The notes under the pieces: model-generated
Databases searched by the model: none
Seen by the model: the letters and a program-made list of their open reading frames with translations, nothing else
What the model was told of the DNA's origin: nothing
Assembly: GCF_003612015.1 (NCBI RefSeq)
Contig: NZ_RARB01000008.1
Location: forward strand, 62,398-126,397
DNA: 64,000 nucleotides
Direction of reading: 5' to 3'
Source: Pantoea piersonii
GTDB lineage: Bacteria > Pseudomonadota > Gammaproteobacteria > Enterobacterales > Enterobacteriaceae
Part shown: positions 51,470 to 60,906 of the stretch, in pieces
Position numbering within the stretch: position 1 is the first letter of the stretch
How the letters are laid out: each line of letters opens with the position of its first letter
Translations under genes and position numbers: made by a program

Positions 51470-52639
51470 ATGTCCGAACAGATTGTGACGCCGTCGTCCG
51501 CTTCCCCCGTTGCCGTTGCCCCCAAAAGCGAAAAAATTAACCTGCTCGATCTCAATCGCCAGCAGATGCGCGAGCTTTTTCTCTCTATGGGCGAAAAGCC
51601 GTTCCGCGCCGATCAGGTGATGAAGTGGATGTACCACTACTGCTGCGATGATTTCGAGCAGATGACCGACATCAATAAGGTGTTGCGCGGGAAGCTGAGC
51701 CAGATTGCGGAAATCCGCGCGCCGGAAGTGGCGGAAGAGATGCGCTCCAGCGACGGCACCATCAAATGGGCGATCCGCGTCGGCGATCAGCTGGTGGAAA
51801 CCGTTTATATCCCGGAAGACGATCGCGCCACGCTCTGCGTCTCTTCGCAGGTTGGCTGCGCGCTGGAGTGTAAATTCTGCTCAACGGCGCAGCAGGGCTT
51901 TAACCGCAACCTGCGCGTTTCGGAGATTATCGGTCAGGTATGGCGCGCGGCGAAAATTATCGGCGCCGCGAAGGTCACCGGTCAGCGTCCCATCACCAAC
52001 GTGGTGATGATGGGTATGGGCGAGCCGCTGCTCAACCTCAACAATGTCGTACCGGCGATGGAAATCATGCTGGACGATTTCGGTTTCGGCCTTTCCAAGC
52101 GTCGCGTCACGCTCTCCACGTCAGGCGTAGTGCCGGCACTGGACAAGCTCGGCGATATGATCGACGTCGCGCTGGCGATTTCGCTACACGCGCCGAACGA
52201 TAAACTGCGCGACGATATCGTGCCGATTAACAAAAAGTACAATATCGAGATGTTCCTCGGCGCAGTGAAGCGCTATCTGGCGAAGTCGAACGCCAATCAG
52301 GGACGCGTCACTATCGAATATGTGATGCTGGACCATGTGAACGACAGTACCGACGATGCGCATGAGCTGGCGGCGCTGTTAAAAGATACGCCGAGCAAAA
52401 TCAACCTGATTCCATGGAACCCCTTCCCGGGCGCGCCTTACGGCCGTAGCTCTAACAGCCGGGTTGACCGCTTCGCTAAGGTCTTGATGGAATATGGATT
52501 TACGACTATCGTGCGTAAAACGCGCGGCGACGATATTGATGCAGCCTGTGGTCAGTTGGCGGGCGACGTTATTGACCGCACCAAGCGTACGATGCGTAAA
52601 AAAATGGCGGGCGAACCCATATCTGTGAAGGCGCTCTGA
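51470..52639 (+). CDS. rlmN: Dual-specificity 23S rRNA/tRNA methyltransferase RlmN
   Basis: Radical-SAM enzyme that methylates C2 of A2503 in 23S rRNA and A37 of some tRNAs. The 389 residues contain the cluster motif [15 protein letters not shown] (CxxxCxxC near residue 130) and [12 protein letters not shown]. It needs a 4Fe-4S cluster. It heads the rlmN-pilW-rodZ-ispG-hisS gene run. Confidence 0.96.
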   Translation: MSEQIVTPSSASPVAVAPKSEKINLLDLNRQQMRELFLSMGEKPFRADQVMKWMYHYCCDDFEQMTDINKVLRGKLSQIAEIRAPEVAEEMRSSDGTIKWAIRVGDQLVETVYIPEDDRATLCVSSQVGCALECKFCSTAQQGFNRNLRVSEIIGQVWRAAKIIGAAKVTGQRPITNVVMMGMGEPLLNLNNVVPAMEIMLDDFGFGLSKRRVTLSTSGVVPALDKLGDMIDVALAISLHAPNDKLRDDIVPINKKYNIEMFLGAVKRYLAKSNANQGRVTIEYVMLDHVNDSTDDAHELAALLKDTPSKINLIPWNPFPGAPYGRSSNSRVDRFAKVLMEYGFTTIVRKTRGDDIDAACGQLAGDVIDRTKRTMRKKMAGEPISVKAL

Positions 52640-52723
52640 AACAGGGAACATGGCAGTTTTCCCTGGTCGTGACGCGTGGCAGGCTGCTGCCACGTAATTA
52701 ACGTCGCGAACAGGAGAATGAAG

Positions 52724-53455
52724 ATGGGTAAGGGATTACCAGCCAGCCTGCTGGCCCTGATTGTTGTAACCGGGTGTGTCAGTCGTAGCCCTTATTCGGG
52801 CGCGGCGGAGACCCGCCTGGCGCTGGGTATGCACTACCTGGCGGCGGACGATTTCGTCGCCGCGCGCCGCAACTTTCAGCGGGCGCAGGCCGCCGCGCCG
52901 CGCGACTACCGAATGGCCCTGGCGCTGGCGCGTCTGGCGGAAAAACAGGGCCGCCGTGATGAGGCGGCGCGCGACTATCAACAGGCGCAGCGGCTGGCGC
53001 CGACAAATGGCTACGTCGCTAACAATTACGGTGCGTTTCTCTGCGCTTTAGGGCAGTATGACGAAGCGCATCAACAGTTTAAGCGGGCGATGAGCGCGTC
53101 GGAGAGCGAAGCGCGCATCGATGCGTGGGAGCTGTCGGGATATTGTTATCTTCAGGCGGAAGATATGCTGGCCGCGCGAGCGGCGCTGAGTCGGGCGCTT
53201 GGGGCGAACCGCGCGAAAGGCGACGCATTACTGGATGAGGCGGAAAAACAACGCCCCCTCTATCCGGCGCGTGCTCTACTGTTAATGGAGCTTTATCAGC
53301 AATATCTGCCTGCTACGGCGCGCAGCTTAGAGTTACAGATACGTTTCGCCGCGCAACAGGGAAACGCTGCTGACGTTACACGTTATGGCGACCGGTTGGC
53401 GCGAAGTTTTCCACAATCGATACAGTACCAGCGTTATTTAGCTAATGAATACTGA
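52724..53455 (+). CDS. pilW: Type IV pilus assembly/stability lipoprotein PilW-like
   Basis: TPR lipoprotein (PilF/PilW family, E. coli yfgC-neighbour position) of 243 residues. The lipobox VTGC places the acylated Cys at residue 18, and several TPR motifs follow (about 30-210). I chose the ATG at 52724 because CAGGAG lies 7 bp upstream; the ATG at 52718 is too close to it. It overlaps rodZ by 11 bp. No other pilus genes are here, so the exact role is open. Confidence 0.85.
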   Translation: MGKGLPASLLALIVVTGCVSRSPYSGAAETRLALGMHYLAADDFVAARRNFQRAQAAAPRDYRMALALARLAEKQGRRDEAARDYQQAQRLAPTNGYVANNYGAFLCALGQYDEAHQQFKRAMSASESEARIDAWELSGYCYLQAEDMLAARAALSRALGANRAKGDALLDEAEKQRPLYPARALLLMELYQQYLPATARSLELQIRFAAQQGNAADVTRYGDRLARSFPQSIQYQRYLANEY

Positions 53456-54455
53456 AGCCACTCAAGACAACTCTGCAGTACATTCCACAGGCGAACGCCT
53501 GCGTCTGGCCCGTGAGAAAATGGGGCTGACTCAGCAAAACGTGGCTGAACGCCTGTGCCTGAAACTTACGACCGTACGCGATATCGAAGAGGACAAATCG
53601 CCTGCCGATCTGGCATCGACCTTTTTGCGTGGATACATTCGCTCTTATGCGCGTCTGGTGCACATTCCTGAAGAGGAACTGTTGCCGATGATGGCGAAGC
53701 AGACGCCGGTGCGTGCCGCCAAAATCGAACCGATGCAGAACTTCTCGCTGGGCAAACGCCGCAAAAAACGCGACGGCTGGCTGATGATTTTCACCTGGCT
53801 GGTGTTATTTGTGGTGATCGGCCTGACCGGCGCGTGGTGGTGGCAAAACCATAAAGCTTCGCAGGACGATCTGGTCTCTATGGCCGATCAAAACGGCAGC
53901 AGCGGCGACAATAGCCAGTCGATTCCGCTCGACGGCGGCAGCAATGACGCCAGCAATGAGACGGCTGCGCCTGCCGCGCCGGACGAAACTAACAGCGCGG
54001 ACGCCAGCGCGGCGGCGCCAGCCGCCAGCCAGCCCTCCAGCACCGCGCCTGCACAGCCAGCCGCCAACAGCGCCGCGCCAGCCGCAACGTCGGCGAACAG
54101 CGCCGTCGTGTCGCCGAGCCAGGCGCCGGTCGGTAACGCAGCCAGCCCGTCAGCTACCGCTGGCCAGCTGCCGACCAGCGGCGCAGCCGTTGGCGAAGCG
54201 GCCGCCGATCCTAATACCGTCGTAATGAACTTCAATGCCGACTGCTGGCTCGAAGTCTCCGACGCCACCGGTAAAAAACTGTTCAGCGGAATGCAACGTA
54301 GCGGTGGTAAACTCAGCCTTTCCGGTACTGCGCCTTATCGCCTGAAAATCGGCGCGCCGTCTGCGGTGCAGGTGCAATATCAGAACCAGCCGGTTGATTT
54401 AAGTCGTTTTATCCGTAATAACCAGGTTGCTCGCCTGACGTTGGGTGCGCAATAA
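53445..54455 (+). CDS. rodZ: Cytoskeletal protein RodZ
   Basis: Bitopic membrane protein that links MreB to the elongasome and sets rod shape. The 336 residues consist of a cytoplasmic Xre-type HTH (about 18-85, [20 protein letters not shown]), one membrane helix (about 110-130, [18 protein letters not shown]), an Ala/Ser/Pro-rich periplasmic linker of about 110 residues, and a C-terminal beta domain. It overlaps pilW. Confidence 0.94.
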   Translation: MNTEATQDNSAVHSTGERLRLAREKMGLTQQNVAERLCLKLTTVRDIEEDKSPADLASTFLRGYIRSYARLVHIPEEELLPMMAKQTPVRAAKIEPMQNFSLGKRRKKRDGWLMIFTWLVLFVVIGLTGAWWWQNHKASQDDLVSMADQNGSSGDNSQSIPLDGGSNDASNETAAPAAPDETNSADASAAAPAASQPSSTAPAQPAANSAAPAATSANSAVVSPSQAPVGNAASPSATAGQLPTSGAAVGEAAADPNTVVMNFNADCWLEVSDATGKKLFSGMQRSGGKLSLSGTAPYRLKIGAPSAVQVQYQNQPVDLSRFIRNNQVARLTLGAQ

Positions 54456-54492
54456 CGCTGCATCGCGCCCCGGGCAATTGTGGAGAAAGAAT

Positions 54493-55614
54493 ATGCATAA
54501 CGAAGCACCCATCATCCGTCGTAAATCGACCCGGATTTATGTCGGCAAGGTGCCTGTCGGCGATGGCGCGCCTATCGCCGTTCAGTCGATGACCAATACC
54601 CGTACAACCGATGTAGAAGCCACGGTCAATCAGATTAAAGCGCTTGAGCGCGTCGGCGTAGATATCGTCCGCGTCTCTGTGCCGACCATGGATGCCGCCG
54701 AAGCCTTTAAGCTGATCAAGCAGCGCGTAAACGTACCGCTGGTGGCGGATATCCACTTTGACTATCGCATCGCGCTGAAAGTCGCCGAATATGGCGTCGA
54801 CTGCCTGCGTATCAACCCAGGCAATATCGGCAACAACGAACGTATCCGCCAGGTGGTGGATTGCGCGCGCGACCACAATATTCCGATCCGTATCGGCGTG
54901 AACGCCGGTTCGCTGGAAAAAGATCTGCAGGAAAAATATGGCGAACCGACGCCGCAGGCGCTGCTGGAATCAGCGATGCGCCACGTCGATCATCTCGATC
55001 GTCTTAACTTCGATCAGTTCAAAGTCAGCGTAAAGGCTTCGGACGTTTTTCTCGCCGTTGAGTCCTATCGCCTGCTGGCGAAACAGATCGATCAGCCGCT
55101 GCACCTCGGCATTACCGAAGCGGGCGGCGCGCGTGCGGGCGCGGTGAAATCAGCTATCGGGCTGGGGCTGCTGCTCTCTGAAGGGATTGGCGATACGCTG
55201 CGTATTTCGCTGGCGGCCGATCCGGTAGAAGAGGTGAAAGTCGGCTTCGACATTCTGAAGTCGCTGCGCATCCGCGCGCGCGGCATCAACTTTATCGCCT
55301 GCCCGACCTGTTCGCGTCAGGAGTTTGACGTTATCGGCACGGTGAACGCGCTTGAACAGCGGCTGGAAGATATCATCACGCCGATGGACGTCTCAATTAT
55401 CGGCTGTGTGGTTAACGGTCCCGGCGAAGCTACGGTGTCGACGCTGGGCGTGACCGGCGGCAACAAGAAAAGCGGCTTCTACGAAGATGGCGTGCGTCAG
55501 CGCGATCGTCTCGACAACGACGATATGATCGATCAGCTTGAAGCGCGTATCCGCGCCAAAGCGACCATGCTGGACGAGAATCGCCGCATCAACGTACAGC
55601 AGCTGGAAAACTAA
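54493..55614 (+). CDS. ispG: 4-hydroxy-3-methylbut-2-enyl diphosphate synthase
   Basis: 4Fe-4S enzyme (GcpE) of the MEP isoprenoid pathway, 373 residues with the ATG at 54493. The cluster ligands are in CPTCSRQEF and CVVNGPGEA. The TIM-barrel domain comes first. GAGAAAG lies upstream of the start. It is another essential Fe-S protein that must be matured without IscU. Confidence 0.96.
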   Translation: MHNEAPIIRRKSTRIYVGKVPVGDGAPIAVQSMTNTRTTDVEATVNQIKALERVGVDIVRVSVPTMDAAEAFKLIKQRVNVPLVADIHFDYRIALKVAEYGVDCLRINPGNIGNNERIRQVVDCARDHNIPIRIGVNAGSLEKDLQEKYGEPTPQALLESAMRHVDHLDRLNFDQFKVSVKASDVFLAVESYRLLAKQIDQPLHLGITEAGGARAGAVKSAIGLGLLLSEGIGDTLRISLAADPVEEVKVGFDILKSLRIRARGINFIACPTCSRQEFDVIGTVNALEQRLEDIITPMDVSIIGCVVNGPGEATVSTLGVTGGNKKSGFYEDGVRQRDRLDNDDMIDQLEARIRAKATMLDENRRINVQQLEN

Positions 55615-55648
55615 GCGTCGGCGCGCGCAGCGCGACTTTGTTTAATGA

Positions 55649-55697
55649 ACCTGTGCGGTTTCATCCTCATAAGGTATGATGCCGGACAGGTTTTTTT
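55649..55697 (+). terminator. Imperfect hairpin with T-run between ispG and hisS
   Basis: Arms AACCTGT and ACAGGTT with inner pairs CGG/CCG and CATC/GATG, followed by seven Ts, 18 bp before hisS. A TATGAT (55675-55680) in the loop side could be a -10. It could act as a partial terminator. Confidence 0.5.
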
Positions 55698-55715
55698 GTA
55701 TTAAGAGATTTTAAC

Positions 55716-56990
55716 GTGGCGAAGAATATTCAAGCTATCCGCGGCATGAACGACTACCTGCCAGCGGATACGGCTATCTGGCAGCGCATTGAAGGCACGC
55801 TCAAGCAGGTGCTGGCCAGCTACGGCTACAGCGAAATACGCATGCCGATCGTAGAGCAGACTCCGCTGTTTAAACGCGCCATCGGCGAAGTCACCGACGT
55901 GGTCGAGAAAGAGATGTACACCTTTGACGACCGCAACGGCGAAAGCCTGACGCTGCGTCCCGAAGGGACCGCGGGCTGCGTGCGCGCCGGTATCGAACAT
56001 GGCCTGCTCTACAATCAGGAGCAGCGTCTGTGGTATATGGGCCCGATGTTCCGCTATGAGCGTCCGCAGAAGGGCCGCTATCGCCAGTTTCATCAGATGG
56101 GCGCCGAGGTGTTCGGTCTGCAGGGCCCGGACGTGGACGCCGAGCTGATTATGCTGACCGCACGCTGGTGGAAAGCGCTGGGCATCGCTGATCATGTGCG
56201 CCTGGAGCTTAACTCCATTGGTTCGCTGGAGGCGCGCGCCAACTATCGCGAAGCGCTGGTGGCGTTCCTTGAACAGCACAAAGAGACGCTGGACGAAGAC
56301 AGCAAGCGCCGTATGTACACCAACCCGCTGCGCGTGCTGGACAGCAAAAATCCAGAGGTGCAGACGCTGCTTAACGACGCGCCGCAGCTGATGGATCACC
56401 TCGACGATGAATCACGCGACCATTTCCAGGGGCTGTGCGCCTTGCTGGACGATGCGGGCATCGCCTATCGCGTCAATCAGCGCCTGGTTCGCGGCCTCGA
56501 CTACTACAACCGCACCGTTTTCGAATGGGTGACCGAGAGCCTTGGCGCGCAGGGCACTGTGTGCGGCGGCGGCCGTTATGACGGTCTGGTCGAGCAACTG
56601 GGCGGCCGCGCCACGCCGGCGGTGGGTTTCGCCATGGGCATGGAGCGTCTGGTGCTGCTGGTTCAGGCGGTCAATCCTGAATTTGAACCGACGCGCGTTG
56701 TTGATGTCTATGTTATCGCTTCGGGCCAGGGCGTTCAGTCCGCTGCTATGCAGCTGGCGGAAAAACTGCGCGACGAAGCGCCGGAACTGAAGCTGATGAC
56801 CAACTTTGGCGGCGGCAACTTCAAGAAACAGTTTGCCCGCGCCGACAAGTGGGGCGCTCGCGTCGCGCTGGTGGTAGGTGAAGATGAAGTGAAAGCCGGT
56901 CAGGTCGTTATCAAAGATCTGCGCAGCGGCGATCAGCAAACGCTGGCGCAGACAGAGGCTGCTGCTGCATTGCGCACGCTGTTACAGTAA
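55716..56990 (+). CDS. hisS: Histidyl-tRNA synthetase
   Basis: Class II aminoacyl-tRNA synthetase of 424 residues, as in E. coli. The start is GTG (protein [16 protein letters not shown]). Class II motif 2 is in [18 protein letters not shown], the HisA signature is [15 protein letters not shown], and motif 3 is [12 protein letters not shown]. The C-terminal anticodon-binding domain starts at about 325. Confidence 0.97.
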   Translation: MAKNIQAIRGMNDYLPADTAIWQRIEGTLKQVLASYGYSEIRMPIVEQTPLFKRAIGEVTDVVEKEMYTFDDRNGESLTLRPEGTAGCVRAGIEHGLLYNQEQRLWYMGPMFRYERPQKGRYRQFHQMGAEVFGLQGPDVDAELIMLTARWWKALGIADHVRLELNSIGSLEARANYREALVAFLEQHKETLDEDSKRRMYTNPLRVLDSKNPEVQTLLNDAPQLMDHLDDESRDHFQGLCALLDDAGIAYRVNQRLVRGLDYYNRTVFEWVTESLGAQGTVCGGGRYDGLVEQLGGRATPAVGFAMGMERLVLLVQAVNPEFEPTRVVDVYVIASGQGVQSAAMQLAEKLRDEAPELKLMTNFGGGNFKKQFARADKWGARVALVVGEDEVKAGQVVIKDLRSGDQQTLAQTEAAAALRTLLQ

Positions 56991-57029
56991 GCGTGGCACG
57001 GCGCCAACCAGAGAAAGGAGAGGGATCGC

Positions 57030-57647
57030 GTGGAAGTTTATAGCAATGAAAATGAGCAGGTTGACGCGTTACGTCGCTTTTTTGCTAATAACGGCAAGGC
57101 GCTGGCGGTCGGCGTGATTATCGGCATTGCCGCGCTGGGCGGCTGGCGCTACTGGGCCAGTCATGAAGAGGGCTCGTCAAAAGCGCTTTCCGCACAGTAT
57201 CAGCAAGTGACCACCGCCATGAAAGCCGATCAGCCAGCGACGCTGGATGCGGTAGCGAAATTCGTCAGCGAAAACAGCAATACCTACGGTGCGCTGGCGG
57301 CGATGGACGTGGCGAAACAGTATGTTGACGCCAACCAGCTGGACAAGGCTTCTTCCCTGCTGGAAAACGGTCTGAAGAACACCAAGGATGCCAATCTGCA
57401 GGCGGTGATTAACCTGCGGCTGGCGCGCATTCAACTGCAACAGAATCAGGCGGATGCCGCCCTTAAAACCCTCGACGCTGTCAAGGGCGATGGCTGGACA
57501 GCCATTGTGGCGGATATTCGCGGCGAAGCGCTGCTGAGCAAAGGCGATAAGCAGGGCGCGCGCGATGCGTGGAGCAAAGGCGTTGAGTCAGACGCTTCTC
57601 CGGCGCTGAAGCAAATGATGCAGATGAAGATGAATAACTTAAGCTAA
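57030..57647 (+). CDS. yfgM: Ancillary SecYEG translocon subunit YfgM
   Basis: Inner-membrane protein of 205 residues with one helix (about 24-42, ALAVGVIIGIAALGGWRYW) and a periplasmic TPR domain. In E. coli it associates with SecYEG and PpiD and helps hand secreted proteins to periplasmic chaperones. The start is GTG with AAAGGAGAGGG upstream. bamB follows after 19 bp. Confidence 0.94.
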   Translation: MEVYSNENEQVDALRRFFANNGKALAVGVIIGIAALGGWRYWASHEEGSSKALSAQYQQVTTAMKADQPATLDAVAKFVSENSNTYGALAAMDVAKQYVDANQLDKASSLLENGLKNTKDANLQAVINLRLARIQLQQNQADAALKTLDAVKGDGWTAIVADIRGEALLSKGDKQGARDAWSKGVESDASPALKQMMQMKMNNLS

Positions 57648-57666
57648 GCCAGTCAAGAGAGAGCGC

Positions 57667-58848
57667 ATGGAATTACGTAAATACCTGCTGCCAGGACTGA
57701 TTTCAGTCACTTTGCTCAGCGGTTGTTCGCTGTTCAGCGGCGAAGAAGATGTAGTAAAAATGGCCCCGCTGCCAAAGGTGGAAAACCAGTTTACTCCCCA
57801 GGAAGTGTGGAGCACGTCGGTTGGTGACGGCGTTGGCGATTTCTACTCTAACCTGCATCCGGCATGGCAGGACAATACCGTATTTGCGGCTGATCGTTTC
57901 GGCGTGGTAAAAGCGCTGGATGCGTCCAACGGCAAAGAAAAATGGAAAGTCGATCTCTCTGAGAAAACCGGCTTTTTCTCGAAAAATATCTCAGCACTGC
58001 TCTCCGGCGGCGTGACCGCTGCAGGCGATCATCTCTACATCGGTAGTGAGCGCGGTCAGCTGTTCGCCCTGAACAGCAGCGACGGCAGTCTCGCCTGGCA
58101 GACCAAAGTCGCTGGCGAAGCGCTGTCGCGCCCGGTAGTGAGTGACGGTCTGGTGCTGGTGCATACCAGCAACGGTATGCTGCAGGGACTGGATCAGAGC
58201 AGCGGCGTAGTGAAGTGGAGCGTTAACCTCGACATGCCTGCGCTGTCGCTGCGCGGCGAGTCTGCGCCAGCGACCGCCTTCGGCGGCGCGATTGTCGGCG
58301 GCGATAACGGCCGCGTCAGCGCAGTGATCATGAATCAGGGCCAGTTAATCTGGCAGCAGCGTATCTCTCAGCCGAGCGGCGCGACCGAAATCGATCGCCT
58401 GAACGACGTCGATACGACGCCGGTAATCGTCAACGGTGTCGTCTATGCGCTGGCGTATAACGGCAACCTCACCGCGCTCGATCTGCGTTCCGGCCAGATC
58501 CTGTGGAAGCGTGAAATCGGCGGCGTCAAAGATCTGATTGTCGATGCCGGCCGCATCTATCTGGTGGATCAGGATGACCGCGTTATCGCGCTGAATGCTG
58601 ATGGCGGCGTCGCCATCTGGCGTCAGAGCGATCTGCTGCACCGCAACCTGACGGCGCCGGTGCTGTTTAACGGCTACCTGGTTGTGGGCGACAGCGAAGG
58701 CTATCTGCACTGGCTTAATACCGCTGACGGCCGTTTCGTGGCGCAGCAGAAAGTGGACAGCGATGGCTTCCAGACCGAGCCGGTCGTCGCCAGCGATAAG
58801 CTGATCATTCAGGCTAAAGGCGGCGAGGTTTACGCGATTACGCGTTAA
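57667..58848 (+). CDS. bamB: Outer-membrane protein assembly factor BamB
   Basis: Lipoprotein of the BAM complex, 393 residues. The lipobox LSGC puts the acylated Cys at residue 20. The rest is an eight-bladed beta-propeller with PQQ-like repeats (VVKALDASNGKEKWKVDL, LFALNSSDGSLAWQ and so on). It is part of the sigma-E regulon in E. coli, which links it to the rpoE operon in this window. A strong terminator follows. Confidence 0.96.
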   Translation: MELRKYLLPGLISVTLLSGCSLFSGEEDVVKMAPLPKVENQFTPQEVWSTSVGDGVGDFYSNLHPAWQDNTVFAADRFGVVKALDASNGKEKWKVDLSEKTGFFSKNISALLSGGVTAAGDHLYIGSERGQLFALNSSDGSLAWQTKVAGEALSRPVVSDGLVLVHTSNGMLQGLDQSSGVVKWSVNLDMPALSLRGESAPATAFGGAIVGGDNGRVSAVIMNQGQLIWQQRISQPSGATEIDRLNDVDTTPVIVNGVVYALAYNGNLTALDLRSGQILWKREIGGVKDLIVDAGRIYLVDQDDRVIALNADGGVAIWRQSDLLHRNLTAPVLFNGYLVVGDSEGYLHWLNTADGRFVAQQKVDSDGFQTEPVVASDKLIIQAKGGEVYAITR

Positions 58849-58875
58849 TCCGCTACCGGAATTTGCCTTCCGTCT

Positions 58876-58911
58876 AACGGCTCCTGACGCGTCAGGAGCC
58901 GTTTCGTTTTT
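58876..58911 (+). terminator. Terminator after bamB
   Basis: Stem AACGGCTCCTGA / TCAGGAGCCGTT with loop CGCG and a T-rich tail. Confidence 0.9.
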
Positions 58912-59012
58912 AGTCAGGCATGATATTCTTAGCGCCTTCAGCCTGAACCTGGCGGTTAAAACCGTTATAATCACGCCATTCGGGCGATTAATTTTTTTAT
59001 TGAGGCATTGTT

Positions 59013-60503
59013 ATGATACCTGTGGTCGCGCTGGTTGGGCGTCCCAATGTGGGGAAATCCACGCTGTTTAACCGCTTAACGCGCACTCGTGATGCGCTGG
59101 TGGCGGATTTTCCTGGACTGACTCGCGATCGCAAATATGGTCGCGCCGAAGTGGAAGGGCGCGAATTTATTGTTATTGATACCGGCGGTATCGACGGCTC
59201 TGAAGAGGGCGTCGAAACGCGTATGGCTGAGCAGTCGCTGCTGGCGATTGAAGAGGCTGATGTCGTGCTGTTTATGGTGGATGCGCGCGCGGGCCTGATG
59301 CCGGCGGACAAGCAGATCGCTAACCATATCCGTTCGCGTAAAAAGCCGACGTTCCTGGTGGCGAACAAAACCGACGGCCTCGATCCCGACTCAGCGGTTG
59401 CCGATTTTTACTCGCTGGGGCTGGGTGATATCTACGCTATTGCCGCATCGCACGGTCGTGGCGTCACCAGCCTGCTGGAAACCGTCTTGCTGCCGTGGAT
59501 GGATGAAGTCGATCCGCGCGAAGTAACGGAAGAGGACGAGAACGAAGCCTACTGGGCGGCGCTCGCGGCGGAAGAGAACGGCGAAACGCTGGAAGAAGAG
59601 GAAGAAGAGGCGTTTGACCCGACCGGTCTGCCGATCAAGCTTGCTATCGTCGGCCGTCCCAACGTCGGCAAGTCCACGCTGACTAACCGTATCCTCGGCG
59701 AGGATCGCGTGGTGGTGTACGACATGCCGGGCACCACGCGCGACAGCATCTATATCCCGATGGAGCGCGACGATCGCGAATATATCCTGATTGATACCGC
59801 GGGCGTGCGTAAGCGCGGCAAGATCACCGATACAGTCGAAAAGTTCTCGGTTATTAAAACCCTGCAGGCGATTGAAGACGCTAACGTTGTGTTGCTGGTA
59901 ATCGACGCGCGTGAAGGTATCTCCGATCAGGATCTGTCGCTGCTTGGCTTCATCCTTAACAGCGGCCGCTCGCTGGTGATCGTGGTGAACAAATGGGACG
60001 GCCTGACGCAGGAGATCAAGGACGAGGTCAAAGAGACGCTGGATTATCGTCTCGGCTTTATCGACTTTGCCCGCGTGCACTTTATTTCTGCGCTGCACGG
60101 CAGCGGCGTCGGCAACCTGTTCGAATCGGTCACCGAAGCCTATGACTGTTCGACCAAACGCGTTAACACTTCTATGCTGACGCGCATTATGAATATGGCT
60201 GCCGAAGACCATCAGCCGCCGCTGGTGCGCGGACGCCGCGTGAAGCTTAAGTATGCGCATGCGGGGGGATATAACCCGCCTATCGTAGTGATCCATGGTA
60301 ACCAGGTGAAAGACCTGCCGGATTCCTACAAGCGCTATCTGATGAACTACTTCCGTCGTTCGCTCAACGTTATGGGCACGCCGATTCGTATTCAGTTTAA
60401 AGAGGGCGACAACCCCTTTGCGGGCAAACGCAACCTGCTGACGCCGACGCAGCAGCGCAAGCGTAAGCGCCTGCTCGCGCATTTGAAGAAAAACAAGCGT
60501 TAA
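59013..60503 (+). CDS. der: Ribosome-associated GTPase Der (EngA)
   Basis: Tandem-domain GTPase of 496 residues needed for 50S assembly. The two G1 motifs are GRPNVGKS at residues 10-17 and again near 211. An acidic linker ([11 protein letters not shown]) lies between the G domains, and a KH-like domain closes the protein. It is followed by a hairpin terminator and the gcd promoter region. Confidence 0.97.
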   Translation: MIPVVALVGRPNVGKSTLFNRLTRTRDALVADFPGLTRDRKYGRAEVEGREFIVIDTGGIDGSEEGVETRMAEQSLLAIEEADVVLFMVDARAGLMPADKQIANHIRSRKKPTFLVANKTDGLDPDSAVADFYSLGLGDIYAIAASHGRGVTSLLETVLLPWMDEVDPREVTEEDENEAYWAALAAEENGETLEEEEEEAFDPTGLPIKLAIVGRPNVGKSTLTNRILGEDRVVVYDMPGTTRDSIYIPMERDDREYILIDTAGVRKRGKITDTVEKFSVIKTLQAIEDANVVLLVIDAREGISDQDLSLLGFILNSGRSLVIVVNKWDGLTQEIKDEVKETLDYRLGFIDFARVHFISALHGSGVGNLFESVTEAYDCSTKRVNTSMLTRIMNMAAEDHQPPLVRGRRVKLKYAHAGGYNPPIVVIHGNQVKDLPDSYKRYLMNYFRRSLNVMGTPIRIQFKEGDNPFAGKRNLLTPTQQRKRKRLLAHLKKNKR

Positions 60504-60508
60504 ACCCA

Positions 60509-60534
60509 AGGGACCGAAAGGTCCCTTTGTTGTT
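60509..60534 (+). terminator. Terminator after der
   Basis: Stem AAGGGACC / GGTCCCTT with loop GAAA and a T-rich tail. Confidence 0.85.
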
Positions 60535-60678
60535 TTCAGGGGCAGAGAAAAACCTCTGACGCTTTTCTCACTTTTGCAAACGATCCTGGGCGGGCTGTAA
60601 GAAGCAATGAAACAGCGCGGCCTGCCCGGGTGTTTGTAGCAAAAATGCTATTGTCGCGTTTACATCCCGTTATAAATG

Positions 60679-60708
60679 TTCACCTCATAATGTACCAAGT
60701 GGTACAAT
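60679..60708 (+). promoter_or_regulatory. Likely gcd promoter with palindromic operator
   Basis: A -35 TTCACC (60679-60684) and a -10 TACAAT (60703-60708) are spaced 18 bp. A perfect 7-2-7 dyad TGTACCA-AG-TGGTACA (60691-60706) covers the spacer and most of the -10, an ideal place for a repressor. The architecture resembles operators of TetR- or GntR-family proteins, but I cannot name the regulator. Confidence 0.6.
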
Positions 60709-60906
60709 CCTGCCCTGTATTGCGACGAGGGCAGAACATCATTTATGCCTCCTCGCTCACAATGCCTGCAACCTGGACATGGGTCCGTACTATTACGAAA
60801 TAAAATAAAGCTATATCCGGCGCGTCAGACAACGTCACGCTTAGCGACATTGTTCGGTGCGTTCGCTGCGGCGCGGATGCTTTATTTTTTCAGGAGAGTT
60901 TGTGTT

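Larger units (their letters stand above)
60504..60906 (+). other. der-gcd intergenic region
   Basis: This 403-bp spacer holds the der terminator, an imperfect 11-bp inverted repeat (about 60588-60632), a promoter with a 16-bp palindromic operator (60679-60708), and then about 200 bp of leader before gcd. The gcd frame is open across part of the leader, but the conserved protein starts at 60907. E. coli has yfgJ after der; no such gene is present. Confidence 0.55.

Noticed and set aside
60588..60632. A second terminator or repeat copy after der
   Set aside because: The 11-bp inverted repeat is imperfect with a 23-bp loop, has no T-run, and does not share sequence with the 107-bp element.
60745..60906. 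Upstream start of gcd at 60745
   Set aside because: The extra 54 residues are not conserved-looking and follow directly on the promoter; the ATG at 60907 has CAGGAG upstream and begins the first membrane domain at the usual place.
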